From Gammaproteobacteria bacterium (lineage in GTDB: Bacteria > Pseudomonadota > Gammaproteobacteria > CAIRSR01): a stretch of DNA of 33,826 bases. The stretch covers positions 1 through 33,826 of the forward strand of contig CAUYTW010000155.1 in assembly GCA_963575715.1 (NCBI GenBank), read 5' to 3'. The position numbers were made by a program, and so were the translations under genes. Under the pieces are notes generated by a model that saw nothing but the letters and a program-made list of their open reading frames with translations, made no database searches and was not told where the DNA came from. This document shows positions 16,368-24,679 of the stretch, in pieces. Position 1 is the first letter of the stretch; each line of letters opens with the position of its first letter.

Positions 16368-17150
16368 ATGGTTCTCAAAAATAAAATAATGAAGCACTCT
16401 TCCGTCGATCCGCGTGAAAGTATCCGCGAAGAAAAACTTGGTACTGTTTGGACCAATGAATTAAACAAGGTATTCGCTAACATCGCGCCACATTACGATA
16501 TTGCGAATTATGTGGCGAGTTTTGGGTTGTGGGGATGGTTTCGCCATCGTTTTATGAAAATGATGGAAGTGCATCCACACGAAAGGATATTGGATGTCTG
16601 CGCCGGAACCAATGCCATTGGTATTGCACTCCTTGAGCGTGAACCAACCCTTGAAGTACATGCCATTGATCGAAGCGTAGAAATGCAGGAGGTAGGCAAG
16701 AAAAACGCAGCAAAGCGGGGATTTAATATTCAGAGTGTAATTGCTGATGTGCATGTTCTTCCATTTCCAGATAATTACTTCGACGTGGTTACCCTACAAT
16801 TTGCTTCGCGTCATCTCCGCGTGCGCCAAGTATTTACCGAGATCCATCGAGTGCTCAAGCCGGGAGGACGTTTTTATCATTGCGACATGTTGCGTCCGAC
16901 AAATCGAATTGTTGGAATATTTTATTATGGTTATCTACGTTTCACCCTATGGTTGACAGCTTCTTTATTTCGTAGTGGAAAGGTGGCGCTTAGTTGCAAA
17001 AAATATTTCATCAATGCTCTGCAAATGTTTTATTCTGTACCGGAATTATCCAACCTGCTGATTGAATTAGGTTATATAAATGTCACTGGAAAAGGGATAT
17101 TCTCCGATATGCTCGGAGTTCATCGTGCGATTAAGCCATCTTTAGACTAA
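16368..17150 (+). CDS. UbiE/COQ5-like class I SAM-dependent methyltransferase
   Basis: 260 residues. The SAM-binding motif I is LDVCAGTNAIGIAL at about 76-89, the acidic end of strand 2 is VHAIDRSVEM, and the post-motif LPFPDNYFDVVTLQFASRHL and EIHRVLKPGGRFYHCDMLRP are typical of UbiE-type C-methyltransferases of quinone synthesis. The N-terminus VFANIAPHYDIANYVASFG also matches UbiE. Motif I has N where UbiE usually has GD/GT, so the substrate may differ. ATG 16368 and ATG 16389 are both possible starts. There are no ubiquinone genes nearby, so I do not assign the ubiE symbol. Confidence 0.78.
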   Translation: MVLKNKIMKHSSVDPRESIREEKLGTVWTNELNKVFANIAPHYDIANYVASFGLWGWFRHRFMKMMEVHPHERILDVCAGTNAIGIALLEREPTLEVHAIDRSVEMQEVGKKNAAKRGFNIQSVIADVHVLPFPDNYFDVVTLQFASRHLRVRQVFTEIHRVLKPGGRFYHCDMLRPTNRIVGIFYYGYLRFTLWLTASLFRSGKVALSCKKYFINALQMFYSVPELSNLLIELGYINVTGKGIFSDMLGVHRAIKPSLD

Positions 17151-17173
17151 CACTATAAAGATTATGAATTTTC

Positions 17174-17203
17174 TTGTGACGTCTTTTGATAATCAGGTAA
17201 GAT
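17174..17203 (+). promoter_or_regulatory. Candidate promoter upstream of the response regulator
   Basis: TTGTGA (17174-17179), an 18-base spacer and TAAGAT (17198-17203). The 14-mer TTGATAATCAGGTA that leads into this -10 box recurs at 25576-25589, where it runs into TATAAT. A hairpin ACGGCG..CGCCGT follows at about 17284-17312 in the leader. The remainder of the 240-base gap up to 17391 holds nothing I can name. Confidence 0.35.
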
Positions 17204-17390
17204 TTTTCATTGAAAGACTTCAAGGATGGAGGACCACTCCGCAGTGCATCAGGGTGGATAGCCTAACGGAGCAGAGGATGACACGGCGTTGTAATCGGTT
17301 GTGTCGCCGTTTAAATTAGCGATATTCTCAAACTCTGGTTAGGGCGAAGCCACATCAATCACGGCTACATTCCACGTAGACCATAATTTT

Positions 17391-18188
17391 ATGGCAAATA
17401 TCGAAATTTCCGATCTTTCTATCCTGTTGGTGGAGCCTTCCATTAGCCAACTAAAAATTATTCAGCGTAGCTTGCAAGGGACTGGCGTCCGTAATGTGGA
17501 AGGGGTGAACAGCGGCAAAAAAGCATTGGAAGTGCTAGAAAAATTTCAACCAGATTTAGTAGCCAGCGCAATGTATCTGCCTGATATGACAGCTACGGAA
17601 TTAGTGCTTGCCATGCGCGATACCTCGGCCCTGCGCGAAATCCCCTTCATGCTGATTTCAAGTGAAACTCATTTCAGAACACTGGAACCCATCCGTCAAG
17701 CTGGAGTGGTGGCCATCCTTCCTAAACCATTTGGTCGAGAGGAATTACGTCGGGCATTGCGCGCCACCGTAGAATTATTGGATCCAAAAGAATTGGAACT
17801 AGAGCACATCGATCTCGACGATGTTCACGTCTTGCTGGTCGATGATAGTGGCACGGCGCGTAATTATGTCAAAAAAGTATTAGTTAATCTGGGCATTCGT
17901 CATGTAAGCACTGCGCAAAATGGACTCAAAGCAGCAGAAATGCTGAACAACACTGTTTTTGATCTGATTGTAACCGATTTGAATATGCCAGAAATGGATG
18001 GTTTGCAATTAGTCGAATATGTACGTCGTCGTTTACATAATTTAGAAGTGCCGATTATCATGGTAACCAGTGAGCAAGATGAAACTCGACTAGCTAATGT
18101 TGAACACTCAGGAGTTTCGGCGATCTGCGATAAACCATTCGATCCCCAAAGCGTGCGGGAAATGTTAGCTCGGGTAATGCGTCCATAA
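17391..18188 (+). CDS. Response regulator with two receiver domains, the first degenerate
   Basis: 265 residues made of two REC domains and no output domain. REC1 (about 8-130) has Glu15-Pro16 in place of the acidic pair and Ala60 at the phosphorylation site (DLVASAMYLPDM), so it cannot be phosphorylated in the usual way; the PKPF lysine is kept. REC2 (about 145-265) is complete: Asp151 and Asp152, phospho-acceptor Asp196 in VTDLNMPEMDG, MVTSE, and Lys248 in CDKPF. It resembles CheY-like relay proteins in which a pseudo-receiver supplies binding. No histidine kinase or chemotaxis gene is adjacent. It converges on rlmJ with 12 bases between the stops. Confidence 0.88.
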   Translation: MANIEISDLSILLVEPSISQLKIIQRSLQGTGVRNVEGVNSGKKALEVLEKFQPDLVASAMYLPDMTATELVLAMRDTSALREIPFMLISSETHFRTLEPIRQAGVVAILPKPFGREELRRALRATVELLDPKELELEHIDLDDVHVLLVDDSGTARNYVKKVLVNLGIRHVSTAQNGLKAAEMLNNTVFDLIVTDLNMPEMDGLQLVEYVRRRLHNLEVPIIMVTSEQDETRLANVEHSGVSAICDKPFDPQSVREMLARVMRP

Positions 18189-18200
18189 AACGGTTTTAAC

Positions 18201-19055
18201 TTATTCTCCTACTAGCCAACGTACATTTGATTCAGCTTTATGTTCGGAAGAAAGCATGATTGCCAGTTCTTTACCCAGAATAACGAGGTCTTTTTCCAAT
18301 AGCCACGGGGGATTATGCAGCAATAAGGCACTGCCATGAAATCGCCCCGCCACGTCCTCGGGCAGTATTCGTAATTCTATTAATAATAAACGACGTAGGC
18401 CGCTTTCTTTCAAGGCATCATGAAATTTAGCAATGGCGCGTCGCTCCTTGAGTGGATACCATGCCATCACGGTTCCTGTGGAAAATAATCGATGCGCCGT
18501 GGCCAGTGCCGTCAATAGATCTTTGAATTCACTGTTGCGTTCAAATGGAGGATCAATGAATAAAACTCCACGTCGTTCCGGGGGAGGAAGCCAAGGTTTG
18601 AGGGCCGCGTAGCCATCTCCAATCCGAACCTGTATTCGTAGGCCCTTACCCTCTTTTTTCATCGTTGTTTCCAATCTTTGTGCCTCTGAAAAACATGCTT
18701 CCAATAAAACCATGCGATCGATTGACCGCAGGCAGGCACGGGTGATTAAGGGAGAACCAGGATAATGACGTAAATGGCCATTGGGATTAAGAGCGGCAAC
18801 CACCGCCAGATATGGTGCTAATTGCGACGATGAATTGCGAATGCCTCGTGCCCAAAGGCGACCGATACCATTTTCCCATTCACGAGTACGATCAGCATCG
18901 GAACTATGCAAATCATAACGGCCTGCGCCAGCATGGGTTTCTAAATAGAAAAATGGATTATCCTTACGCGCCATTGCCCGTAACAACAAAGCAAGAACAG
19001 CGTGTTTATGGACATCCGCAAAATTACCAGCGTGAAAAGAATGCCGATAATTCAT
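18201..19055 (-). CDS. rlmJ: 23S rRNA (adenine(2030)-N6)-methyltransferase
   Basis: 284 residues from the ATG at 19055 (E. coli RlmJ has 280). The N-terminus NYRHSFHAGNFADVHKHAVL is the family hallmark, followed by YLETHAGAGRYDL (SAM site) and the catalytic IDPPFERNSEF. It methylates A2030 of 23S rRNA. A TTG four codons upstream is a less likely start. It lies 16 bases downstream of nrdJb on the same strand, so it may be the last gene of the nrdJ transcript. RlmJ is largely restricted to gammaproteobacteria and close relatives, which supports the taxonomic guess. Confidence 0.93.
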   Translation of the reverse strand: MNYRHSFHAGNFADVHKHAVLALLLRAMARKDNPFFYLETHAGAGRYDLHSSDADRTREWENGIGRLWARGIRNSSSQLAPYLAVVAALNPNGHLRHYPGSPLITRACLRSIDRMVLLEACFSEAQRLETTMKKEGKGLRIQVRIGDGYAALKPWLPPPERRGVLFIDPPFERNSEFKDLLTALATAHRLFSTGTVMAWYPLKERRAIAKFHDALKESGLRRLLLIELRILPEDVAGRFHGSALLLHNPPWLLEKDLVILGKELAIMLSSEHKAESNVRWLVGE

Positions 19056-19071
19056 AGATTGATTCAAGCAA

Positions 19072-19752
19072 TCACCCGCACTTGGATTCTCCGCAGCTTA
19101 GACAGGTAAGGCAACTATCCATCACAATCATGGCCTTGGTCTGACATTTGGTGCAAAGTTTGGCGGTTGAAGGAAAGGAAGAAGTGTTATTATCATCATG
19201 ATTGGAAAAATCGTATTCAGCACGTCTTTTGGCAATAAATTCTCTCTGATGTTCGTCCAGCCCGTCTCCCTGGATGAGACCAATCGATCGCAAATGAGAT
19301 TCAATAACATCTCCTAATTCAGCCACCAGGGAAGGCATGTATTTCCCGCCGCGTTTGAAATAGCCACCCTTGGGATCGAAAACTGAGCGTAATTCCTCGA
19401 CTAAAAAAGTAACATCCCCTCCCTTGCGAAATACGGAAGAGATAATACGAGTCAGTGCTACGATCCATTGAAAATGGTCCATGTTCTTGGAATTAATGAA
19501 AATTTCAAATGGGCGGCGGTGTTCATGAGGAGTATTTTCATTAAGTACGATATCATTGATAGTAACATAAAGCGCATGTTCGGAAAGTGGCGTACGAATT
19601 TTATAAGTAGCGCCCACCAGAATCATCGGACGCTCGACATTTTCGTGCATTTGCACGGGGAGCACCGTCGGAGGAACGCTAGGGGTTGGCACGGTATCTG
19701 TTTCTTTTACTACACTGTACTTAACAATTTTTTTATCAATGCAAATGGTCAT
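19072..19752 (-). CDS. nrdJb: Split class II ribonucleotide reductase, small chain NrdJb (TSCPD domain)
   Basis: 226 residues from the ATG at 19752. The central region (SSVFRKGGDVTFLVEELRSVF, then GGYFKRGGKYMPSLVAELGDVIESHL) matches the TSCPD-type C-terminal part of B12-dependent reductases. The C-terminus carries a Cys cluster: CTKC, then CLTC, CGESKC. This probably supplies the zinc site and the redox-active pair that re-reduces the NrdJa active site. The gene lies 40 bases downstream of nrdJa, the same split seen in Pseudomonas. The in-frame extension upstream of 19752 overlaps nrdJa and is not supported. Confidence 0.88.
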   Translation of the reverse strand: MTICIDKKIVKYSVVKETDTVPTPSVPPTVLPVQMHENVERPMILVGATYKIRTPLSEHALYVTINDIVLNENTPHEHRRPFEIFINSKNMDHFQWIVALTRIISSVFRKGGDVTFLVEELRSVFDPKGGYFKRGGKYMPSLVAELGDVIESHLRSIGLIQGDGLDEHQREFIAKRRAEYDFSNHDDNNTSSFPSTAKLCTKCQTKAMIVMDSCLTCLSCGESKCG

Positions 19753-19792
19753 AGGTAGTCTCGAAAAAATTATTCTGGGAATAATTTGCTGG

Positions 19793-21946
19793 TTATAATT
19801 TTCCGTAATAACCTTCTTTAAGCGCATCATAAAGATTGGCAGCGCTGTGAATTTCACCATCGTATTCAATTTCTTCATTACCCTTGGTTTCCACTACAGT
19901 GCCATCCTCCAGGATAAAACGATAACGAGTTGATTCCAAATCTTTGTCTTTGACGAGTACACCCTGAAAAGCTTCGGGATTGTAACGAAAAGTCGTGCAT
20001 CCCTTGAGTCCTTTTTGATAGGCATAAAGATAGATGTCCTTAAAATCATCGAAGGGAAAATCGGAAGGAATATTAATAGTTTTAGAAATCGAGGAATCTA
20101 TCCAGTATTGGGCGGCAGCCTGAACATCAATATGTTCCCGGGGAGTAATATTTTCCGCAGTGACAAAATAATCTGGAAGCCGCAACGCCGCATCCTCGGC
20201 ATAAGGCATAGCCTTAGGATTAATCAGGGAACGATAGGCTAATAATTCAAAAGAATAAACATCGACCTTTTCTTTGCTTTTCTTTCCCTCACGAATAACA
20301 TTACGCGCATAATGATGCGCGAAACTTGGCTCAATCCCATTGCTGGCATTATTGGCAAGCGACAGAGAAATGGTTCCGGTAGGCGCAATTGAAGCATGAT
20401 GAGTAAACCGGCAGCCATGTTGTTCCAATTCTAAGATTAATTCCGGATCGACATCACGCAACCGTTGCATGTAACGGCCATAGCGAGCATGAAGAATTTT
20501 TCCTTTGATGCTATCGCCCACTTGATAGCCATCATCGGCCATTTCCGGGCGATTACGCAGCATTTCCGTATTTACCACGAAATCTTCCTCCATAATTGGA
20601 GCTGGTCCCTTTTCATTGGCTAATTCCAAACCAACGCGCCAACCGGTCAAGGCCATCTCGCGAGTTACCCGATCGGTGAATTCCAGGGATTCCGCGCTAC
20701 CATAACGGAAACGCAGCAAAGTGAGGGTAGAGCCTAATCCAAGATAACCCATACCATGACGGCGTTTACGAAAAATTTCCGCGCGCTGCCCTGGCAGCGG
20801 AAGACCGTTAATCTCTACAACGTTATCCAACATGCGAGTAAATATGGCAACTACTTTACGGAATTGATCCCAATCGAAAGCAGCACGATCGGTAAAGGGA
20901 TGAAGAACAAAATTAGTGAGATTAATAGAACCAAGAAGACAGCTTCCATAGGGTGGCAAACCCTGCTCGGCGCACGGATTGGTCGCACGAATATTTTCAC
21001 ACCACCAATTGTTATTCATCTCATTGTATTGATCGATGAGAATAAAACCTGGCTCGGCGTAATCATAGGTCGAAGTCATGATAAGGTCCCACAATTTTCG
21101 CGCAGAAATGGTGTGGTAGACCCTACAGGCTACTCGTCCTACGGCATCGGTAAAGTAACCGACGGTATCGGGCCAGAAACGCCAGATTATCTTAGTGGGG
21201 TCGTGGAGTTCTGATGAATCAGGCGCAATTTCCTTGGCGGTGACAGGAAAGGCAAGCGGCCAGGAACGATTGGCGCGTACCGCCTCCATGAATTCCGTAG
21301 TAATCAACAACGATAAATTAAATTGACGCAGGCGGCCCGCTTCGCGTTTTGCGCGGATGAAGTCGATCACATCAGGATGTCCCACATCAAAGGTGGCCAT
21401 TTGCGCCCCGCGTCGGCCTCCAGCGGAAGACACCGTAAAGCACATCTTGTCATAGATGTCCATAAAGGATAGCGGCCCGGAGGTGTGGGATCCCGATCCA
21501 GAGACATAGGCACCGCGCGGGCGGAGGGTGGAAAATTCATAACCCGTACCCGCGCCTGCCTTGAGTGTCAATCCCGCCTCATGGACTTTGGCAAGAATGT
21601 CGTCCATTGAATCGCGAATAGTGCCGGATACCGTGCAATTAATCGTCGAGGTCGCGGGTTTATGCTCCCAAGCACCGGCATTGGAGACAACCCGTCCGGC
21701 TGGGATGGCACCGCAGCGAAGCACCCACAGGAATTTCTCAAACCACTCCTCGCGTTTTTCTATCGTTTGTTCCACCTCAGCCAGCGCCCGCGCCACTCGC
21801 CTGAAGGTATCATCTATGGCATGGTCAATGACCTCGCCGTCCTTGGACCGAAGTCGATACTTTTTATCCCAGATATCCAGAGAAGCATGTTGGAACGGTA
21901 TATCAACGATACTGTTAGGTACGGCCTTGAGATGTGTGGGCTTCAT
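19793..21946 (-). CDS. nrdJa: Adenosylcobalamin-dependent ribonucleotide reductase, large chain NrdJa
   Basis: 717 residues from the ATG at 21946. Class II marks: STINCTVSGTIRDSMDDI with the first active-site Cys, GAGTGYEFSTLRPRGAYVSG, and the finger-loop NPCAEQGLPPYGSC with the thiyl-radical Cys. Near the end, ASIAPTGTISLSLANNASNGIEP is the usual substrate-binding stretch. It reduces ribonucleotides to deoxyribonucleotides independently of oxygen. A GTG at 22057 in frame would put the start inside an NrdR box and was rejected. The catalytic core ends with LYDALKEGYYGKL; the C-terminal redox and zinc part is encoded separately by nrdJb. Two NrdR boxes and a promoter lie upstream. Confidence 0.93.
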   Translation of the reverse strand: MKPTHLKAVPNSIVDIPFQHASLDIWDKKYRLRSKDGEVIDHAIDDTFRRVARALAEVEQTIEKREEWFEKFLWVLRCGAIPAGRVVSNAGAWEHKPATSTINCTVSGTIRDSMDDILAKVHEAGLTLKAGAGTGYEFSTLRPRGAYVSGSGSHTSGPLSFMDIYDKMCFTVSSAGGRRGAQMATFDVGHPDVIDFIRAKREAGRLRQFNLSLLITTEFMEAVRANRSWPLAFPVTAKEIAPDSSELHDPTKIIWRFWPDTVGYFTDAVGRVACRVYHTISARKLWDLIMTSTYDYAEPGFILIDQYNEMNNNWWCENIRATNPCAEQGLPPYGSCLLGSINLTNFVLHPFTDRAAFDWDQFRKVVAIFTRMLDNVVEINGLPLPGQRAEIFRKRRHGMGYLGLGSTLTLLRFRYGSAESLEFTDRVTREMALTGWRVGLELANEKGPAPIMEEDFVVNTEMLRNRPEMADDGYQVGDSIKGKILHARYGRYMQRLRDVDPELILELEQHGCRFTHHASIAPTGTISLSLANNASNGIEPSFAHHYARNVIREGKKSKEKVDVYSFELLAYRSLINPKAMPYAEDAALRLPDYFVTAENITPREHIDVQAAAQYWIDSSISKTINIPSDFPFDDFKDIYLYAYQKGLKGCTTFRYNPEAFQGVLVKDKDLESTRYRFILEDGTVVETKGNEEIEYDGEIHSAANLYDALKEGYYGKL

Positions 21947-22053
21947 GACCGATTGTTTCACTATCGCCAGGGTGGCGGAAAAGGGGTAAAATTTTACACG
22001 GGATAAAGTACACAGTTCGACGCTGCCATCCGATTGTATAACTACAGAACGAC

Positions 22054-22069
22054 ACACAATATATTGTGT
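22054..22069. promoter_or_regulatory. NrdR box, proximal
   Basis: ACACAATATATTGTGT is a perfect 16-bp palindrome matching the known NrdR box. It lies 14 to 29 bases downstream of the candidate -10, overlapping the start of the transcript, where bound NrdR would repress nrdJ when dATP is high. Confidence 0.85.
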
Positions 22070-22082
22070 TTATTCGTTAAGA

Positions 22083-22111
22083 ACGATAAGCCACACGAAG
22101 GTTCTAGTCAA
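22083..22111 (-). promoter_or_regulatory. Candidate sigma-70 promoter of nrdJa
   Basis: On the minus strand, TTGACT (22106-22111), a 17-base spacer and TATCGT (22083-22088). The proximal NrdR box begins 13 bases beyond the -10 on the transcript side, giving a 5' leader of about 130 bases before the nrdJa ATG. Confidence 0.55.
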
Positions 22112-22208
22112 TATCACCAAAGACTGATACATTTATATATATCAATAAGTTATCGAATACTAAAAGAATCAAGAAGATAATAAATGGCTGTCTCAACTAA
22201 CTGTGACA

Positions 22209-22224
22209 ACACAATATGTTGTGT
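22209..22224. promoter_or_regulatory. NrdR box, distal
   Basis: ACACAATATGTTGTGT differs from the proximal box at a single central base. It is about 155 bp upstream of the proximal box, start to start, instead of the roughly 15-16 bp usual for paired NrdR boxes. Confidence 0.8.
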
Positions 22225-22252
22225 TTTGCATTTTTGGGTAGCAGTTATCTTG

Positions 22253-22681
22253 TAAATTACCTCACTGCTAAAGCCGGTGGCTTTATGGATAAAGTCTGGT
22301 TTACCAGCCTGAGCCACAAAACATCGTGGCTACATTGCAACGAAGTACAAGACTCACCTACTAAGGCTTCCTCCTGCCTGTCGGCAGACAGGCAGTTCGT
22401 AGTTCTGAAAGCTGTAGGTGCAGATAACCTTTAGGGGTAGGACGAAACGGTTTGTCGCAAGGTTCAAAATCTTGTCCTGCGCGAAGTCGCAGGAATCGAA
22501 CTGAAGCTGCGTTGCAACTTTGGCGAGGGGATCGGGCCGAAAGGCTCCGTCACCAGGGCCGCGTAAGGGCTGGCAACCGTGAAAGACCGGCAACTTCACT
22601 TCAACCTTAACTGCAAAAACAAACAGGAGGCGGCGCTTTCTCCCCCATGGCTCAAGTCAGGGGTTTTCGCGCCGAATTTGG
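22253..22681 (+). ncRNA. Full-length HEARO/omega-RNA-like element with extra hairpins (copy 8)
   Basis: The longest copy, about 429 nt. Left end TAAATTACCTCACTGC with hairpin AAAGCCGGTGGCTTTA, then TTACCAGCC, CATTGCAACGAAGTA, GACTCACCTAC, CTGAAAGC, ACGAAACGGTTTGTCGCAAGG, CTGCGTTGCAACTTTGGCGA, GGGCCGAAAGGCTC, CGTAAGGGCTGGCAACC, GTGAAAGACCGGCAAC, and a right-end hairpin CCCCCATGGC..GTCAGGGG. The right border abuts ATGA at 22682. Two extra perfect hairpins are inserted, at 22374-22395 and 22475-22494. It lies between the divergent nrdJ promoter region and the cNMP-domain gene, whose real ATG is 37 bases further on. Confidence 0.7.
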
Positions 22682-22718
22682 ATGATTATCAAAATTCTAT
22701 TCATTACGGTGCTTGTTT

Positions 22719-23219
22719 ATGAATAAGAACGCTACGAATACCAATTTGGTTGAGGATTTAGGTGTCAGCATAAAAAAACGTGCTGAAATCCTTGATCAAA
22801 CAAAATGGGTTCATGATTTTTCCTGGATAGAGATTGAAACGCTTGCAACCTATCTACGACTCAATAACGCGGTAAAAAATTCTGTTATCTTAAAGGAAGG
22901 AGTTGGTGAGCATTTTCTGGCTATTATTGTGCATGGAACCGTTGGAATTTATAAACAGGATCCAGAAAATCATCTCAAAGAACTCGCCATCATTGGTCCT
23001 GGACAAACGATTGGAGAAATGTCCATGATTGATGGAAGTCAATGTTCGGCAACGGTTATCGCAACGGATAACTTGAGTGTATTGACTATGTCAAAAACGG
23101 CGATGAATAATTTGATTAACGAAAAGCCAAACGTCGCTATAAAGTTCATTCTAAAAATTGCTCGAATATTAAGTCAAAGGCTGCGAATGACTAGTAGTAA
23201 TTTAGTTGATTTACTGTAA
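22719..23219 (+). CDS. Stand-alone cyclic-nucleotide-binding-domain protein
   Basis: 166 residues. One cNMP-binding beta-roll (about 32-150): LKEGVGEHFLAIIVHGTVGIY, then IGPGQTIGEMSMIDGSQCSATVIA and a C-terminal helix ILKIARILSQRLR. No HTH DNA-binding domain follows, so it is not a CRP-type regulator. In the phosphate-binding cassette the usual Arg before S/T-A is Cys109 (QCSATV), so normal cAMP or cGMP binding is doubtful. The start is ATG 22719; the in-frame TTG 22713 was rejected. It precedes thyA by 21 bases on the same strand and may be cotranscribed. The stretch 22700-24530 is AT-rich. Confidence 0.82.
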   Translation: MNKNATNTNLVEDLGVSIKKRAEILDQTKWVHDFSWIEIETLATYLRLNNAVKNSVILKEGVGEHFLAIIVHGTVGIYKQDPENHLKELAIIGPGQTIGEMSMIDGSQCSATVIATDNLSVLTMSKTAMNNLINEKPNVAIKFILKIARILSQRLRMTSSNLVDLL

Positions 23220-23240
23220 TCGTTCAAGGAAAAGGAAGAT

Positions 23241-24053
23241 ATGAAAATATATTTGGACTTACTAAAAAAAATTATGGAAGAAGGTGTCTGTAAGCAAGAT
23301 CGTACCGGTATAGGAACTAGATCTATTTTTGGATATCAAATGCGTTTTGATTTACGTGCTGGATTCCCACTGGTCACCACAAAAAAACTTCATTTAAAAT
23401 CGATTATTTATGAACTTCTTTGGTTTTTACGTGGAGATACCAATATTAAATGGCTCAATCAGCATGGAATAACGATTTGGAATGAATGGGCAGACGAAAA
23501 TGGTGATTTAGGTCCAATTTATGGAAAACAATGGCGGGCTTGGCAAGGATGCCAAGGAGAAACTTATGACCAAATTTTTCAACTTGTGGATCAGATAAAA
23601 AATAATCCCGACAGCCGACGAATGGTGGTTTCGGCGTGGAATGTAGCTGATTTACAATCACTTATTGTAGGAAAGAAAACAGCACCTCCACCATGTCATA
23701 CTATGTTCCAATTCCATGTCGCTAACAATCAACTATCCTGTCAGCTCTATCAACGTAGCGCGGATAGTTTCCTCGGGGTACCTTTTAATATTGCTTCTTA
23801 CGCGCTCTTAACTATGATGATTGCGCAGGTTACCGAACGAGAAGTAGGAGAATTCATTCATACTCTGGGTGATGCGCATATTTATAATAATCATGTTGAC
23901 CAAGTAAAACTTCAATTATCGCGCCAACCCAGAGAATTACCAAGAATGAGGATAAATCCTGCTGTGAAGGAAATTATCAAATTTAGATACGAAGATTTTA
24001 CCATGGAAGGCTATCATCCGTATCCTACTATTAATGCACCCATAGCCATATGA
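23241..24053 (+). CDS. thyA: Thymidylate synthase
   Basis: 270 residues (E. coli 264). It converts dUMP and methylene-tetrahydrofolate to dTMP and dihydrofolate. Motifs: [19 protein letters not shown] at the N-terminus, nucleophile Cys152 in [33 protein letters not shown] (phosphate and folate site) and [20 protein letters not shown] lies upstream of the ATG. Its stop overlaps the folA start by 4 bases (ATGA), a classic pairing that couples dihydrofolate production to its reduction. A four-residue insert, KKTA, precedes the catalytic PPPC. Confidence 0.96.
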   Translation: MKIYLDLLKKIMEEGVCKQDRTGIGTRSIFGYQMRFDLRAGFPLVTTKKLHLKSIIYELLWFLRGDTNIKWLNQHGITIWNEWADENGDLGPIYGKQWRAWQGCQGETYDQIFQLVDQIKNNPDSRRMVVSAWNVADLQSLIVGKKTAPPPCHTMFQFHVANNQLSCQLYQRSADSFLGVPFNIASYALLTMMIAQVTEREVGEFIHTLGDAHIYNNHVDQVKLQLSRQPRELPRMRINPAVKEIIKFRYEDFTMEGYHPYPTINAPIAI

Positions 24054-24529
24054 TTATTCTCGGCCCGGTTGCAGTAGCGAATAATTCTGTTATTGGCAAG
24101 AATAACGACCTACCTTGGTATTTTCCAGAAGACTTGATGCATTTTAAAAAAATAACGTTTGGCCAAGTATTATTAATGGGGCGTAACACATTTGAATCGA
24201 TTATGAAACGGTTGGGGAAACCGTTACAGAATCGTAAAAATGTCGTAATTACACGCCAGCTTGATTATAAAGCACCTAAGGAAGTTTTGATATTTCATGA
24301 TGTATTGTTAGCAATCCAGTCGCTATCACAAGCACAACAGGATATTTATGTTATCGGTGGCGAACAAATTTTTCGACAACTTTTACCATTTTGCGGGTTG
24401 GCCTATATTACGCATATTCACGACAATTATGAAGGCGACGCTTTTTTTCCAAAAATAAATTGGCATGATTGGGAAAAAATCGCAGAAGAAAAATATGATG
24501 GCTTTAGTTTTGTAACGTATGCCAGGTGA
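24050..24529 (+). CDS. folA: Dihydrofolate reductase
   Basis: 159 residues, the same length as E. coli FolA. It reduces dihydrofolate made by ThyA. Motifs: [30 protein letters not shown] with the catalytic acidic residue in [14 protein letters not shown] for NADPH binding, and [15 protein letters not shown]. Translation is probably coupled to thyA through the ATGA overlap. A relatively divergent C-terminus ([20 protein letters not shown]) is normal for the family. The following 118 bases up to the insertion sequence hold nothing that I recognise. Confidence 0.95.
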   Translation: MIILGPVAVANNSVIGKNNDLPWYFPEDLMHFKKITFGQVLLMGRNTFESIMKRLGKPLQNRKNVVITRQLDYKAPKEVLIFHDVLLAIQSLSQAQQDIYVIGGEQIFRQLLPFCGLAYITHIHDNYEGDAFFPKINWHDWEKIAEEKYDGFSFVTYAR

Positions 24530-24679
24530 TGAAAAATGAAAATTATCAAATTTTTTGGCGGGCCACACCACTTGCATCGCTGCTCTATAAGTTTTTTCTT
24601 AAAAATTTAGTGTTAACCGTTCCTAGAGAGTGTTTAAGTTTTCATTAGGGCCTGTTAACATTAAAATAGCAATAAAAAC

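Noticed and set aside
22055-22057. GTG start for nrdJa giving a 37-residue longer protein
   Set aside because: It lies within the proximal NrdR box, and class II reductase similarity starts at about the ATG at 21946.
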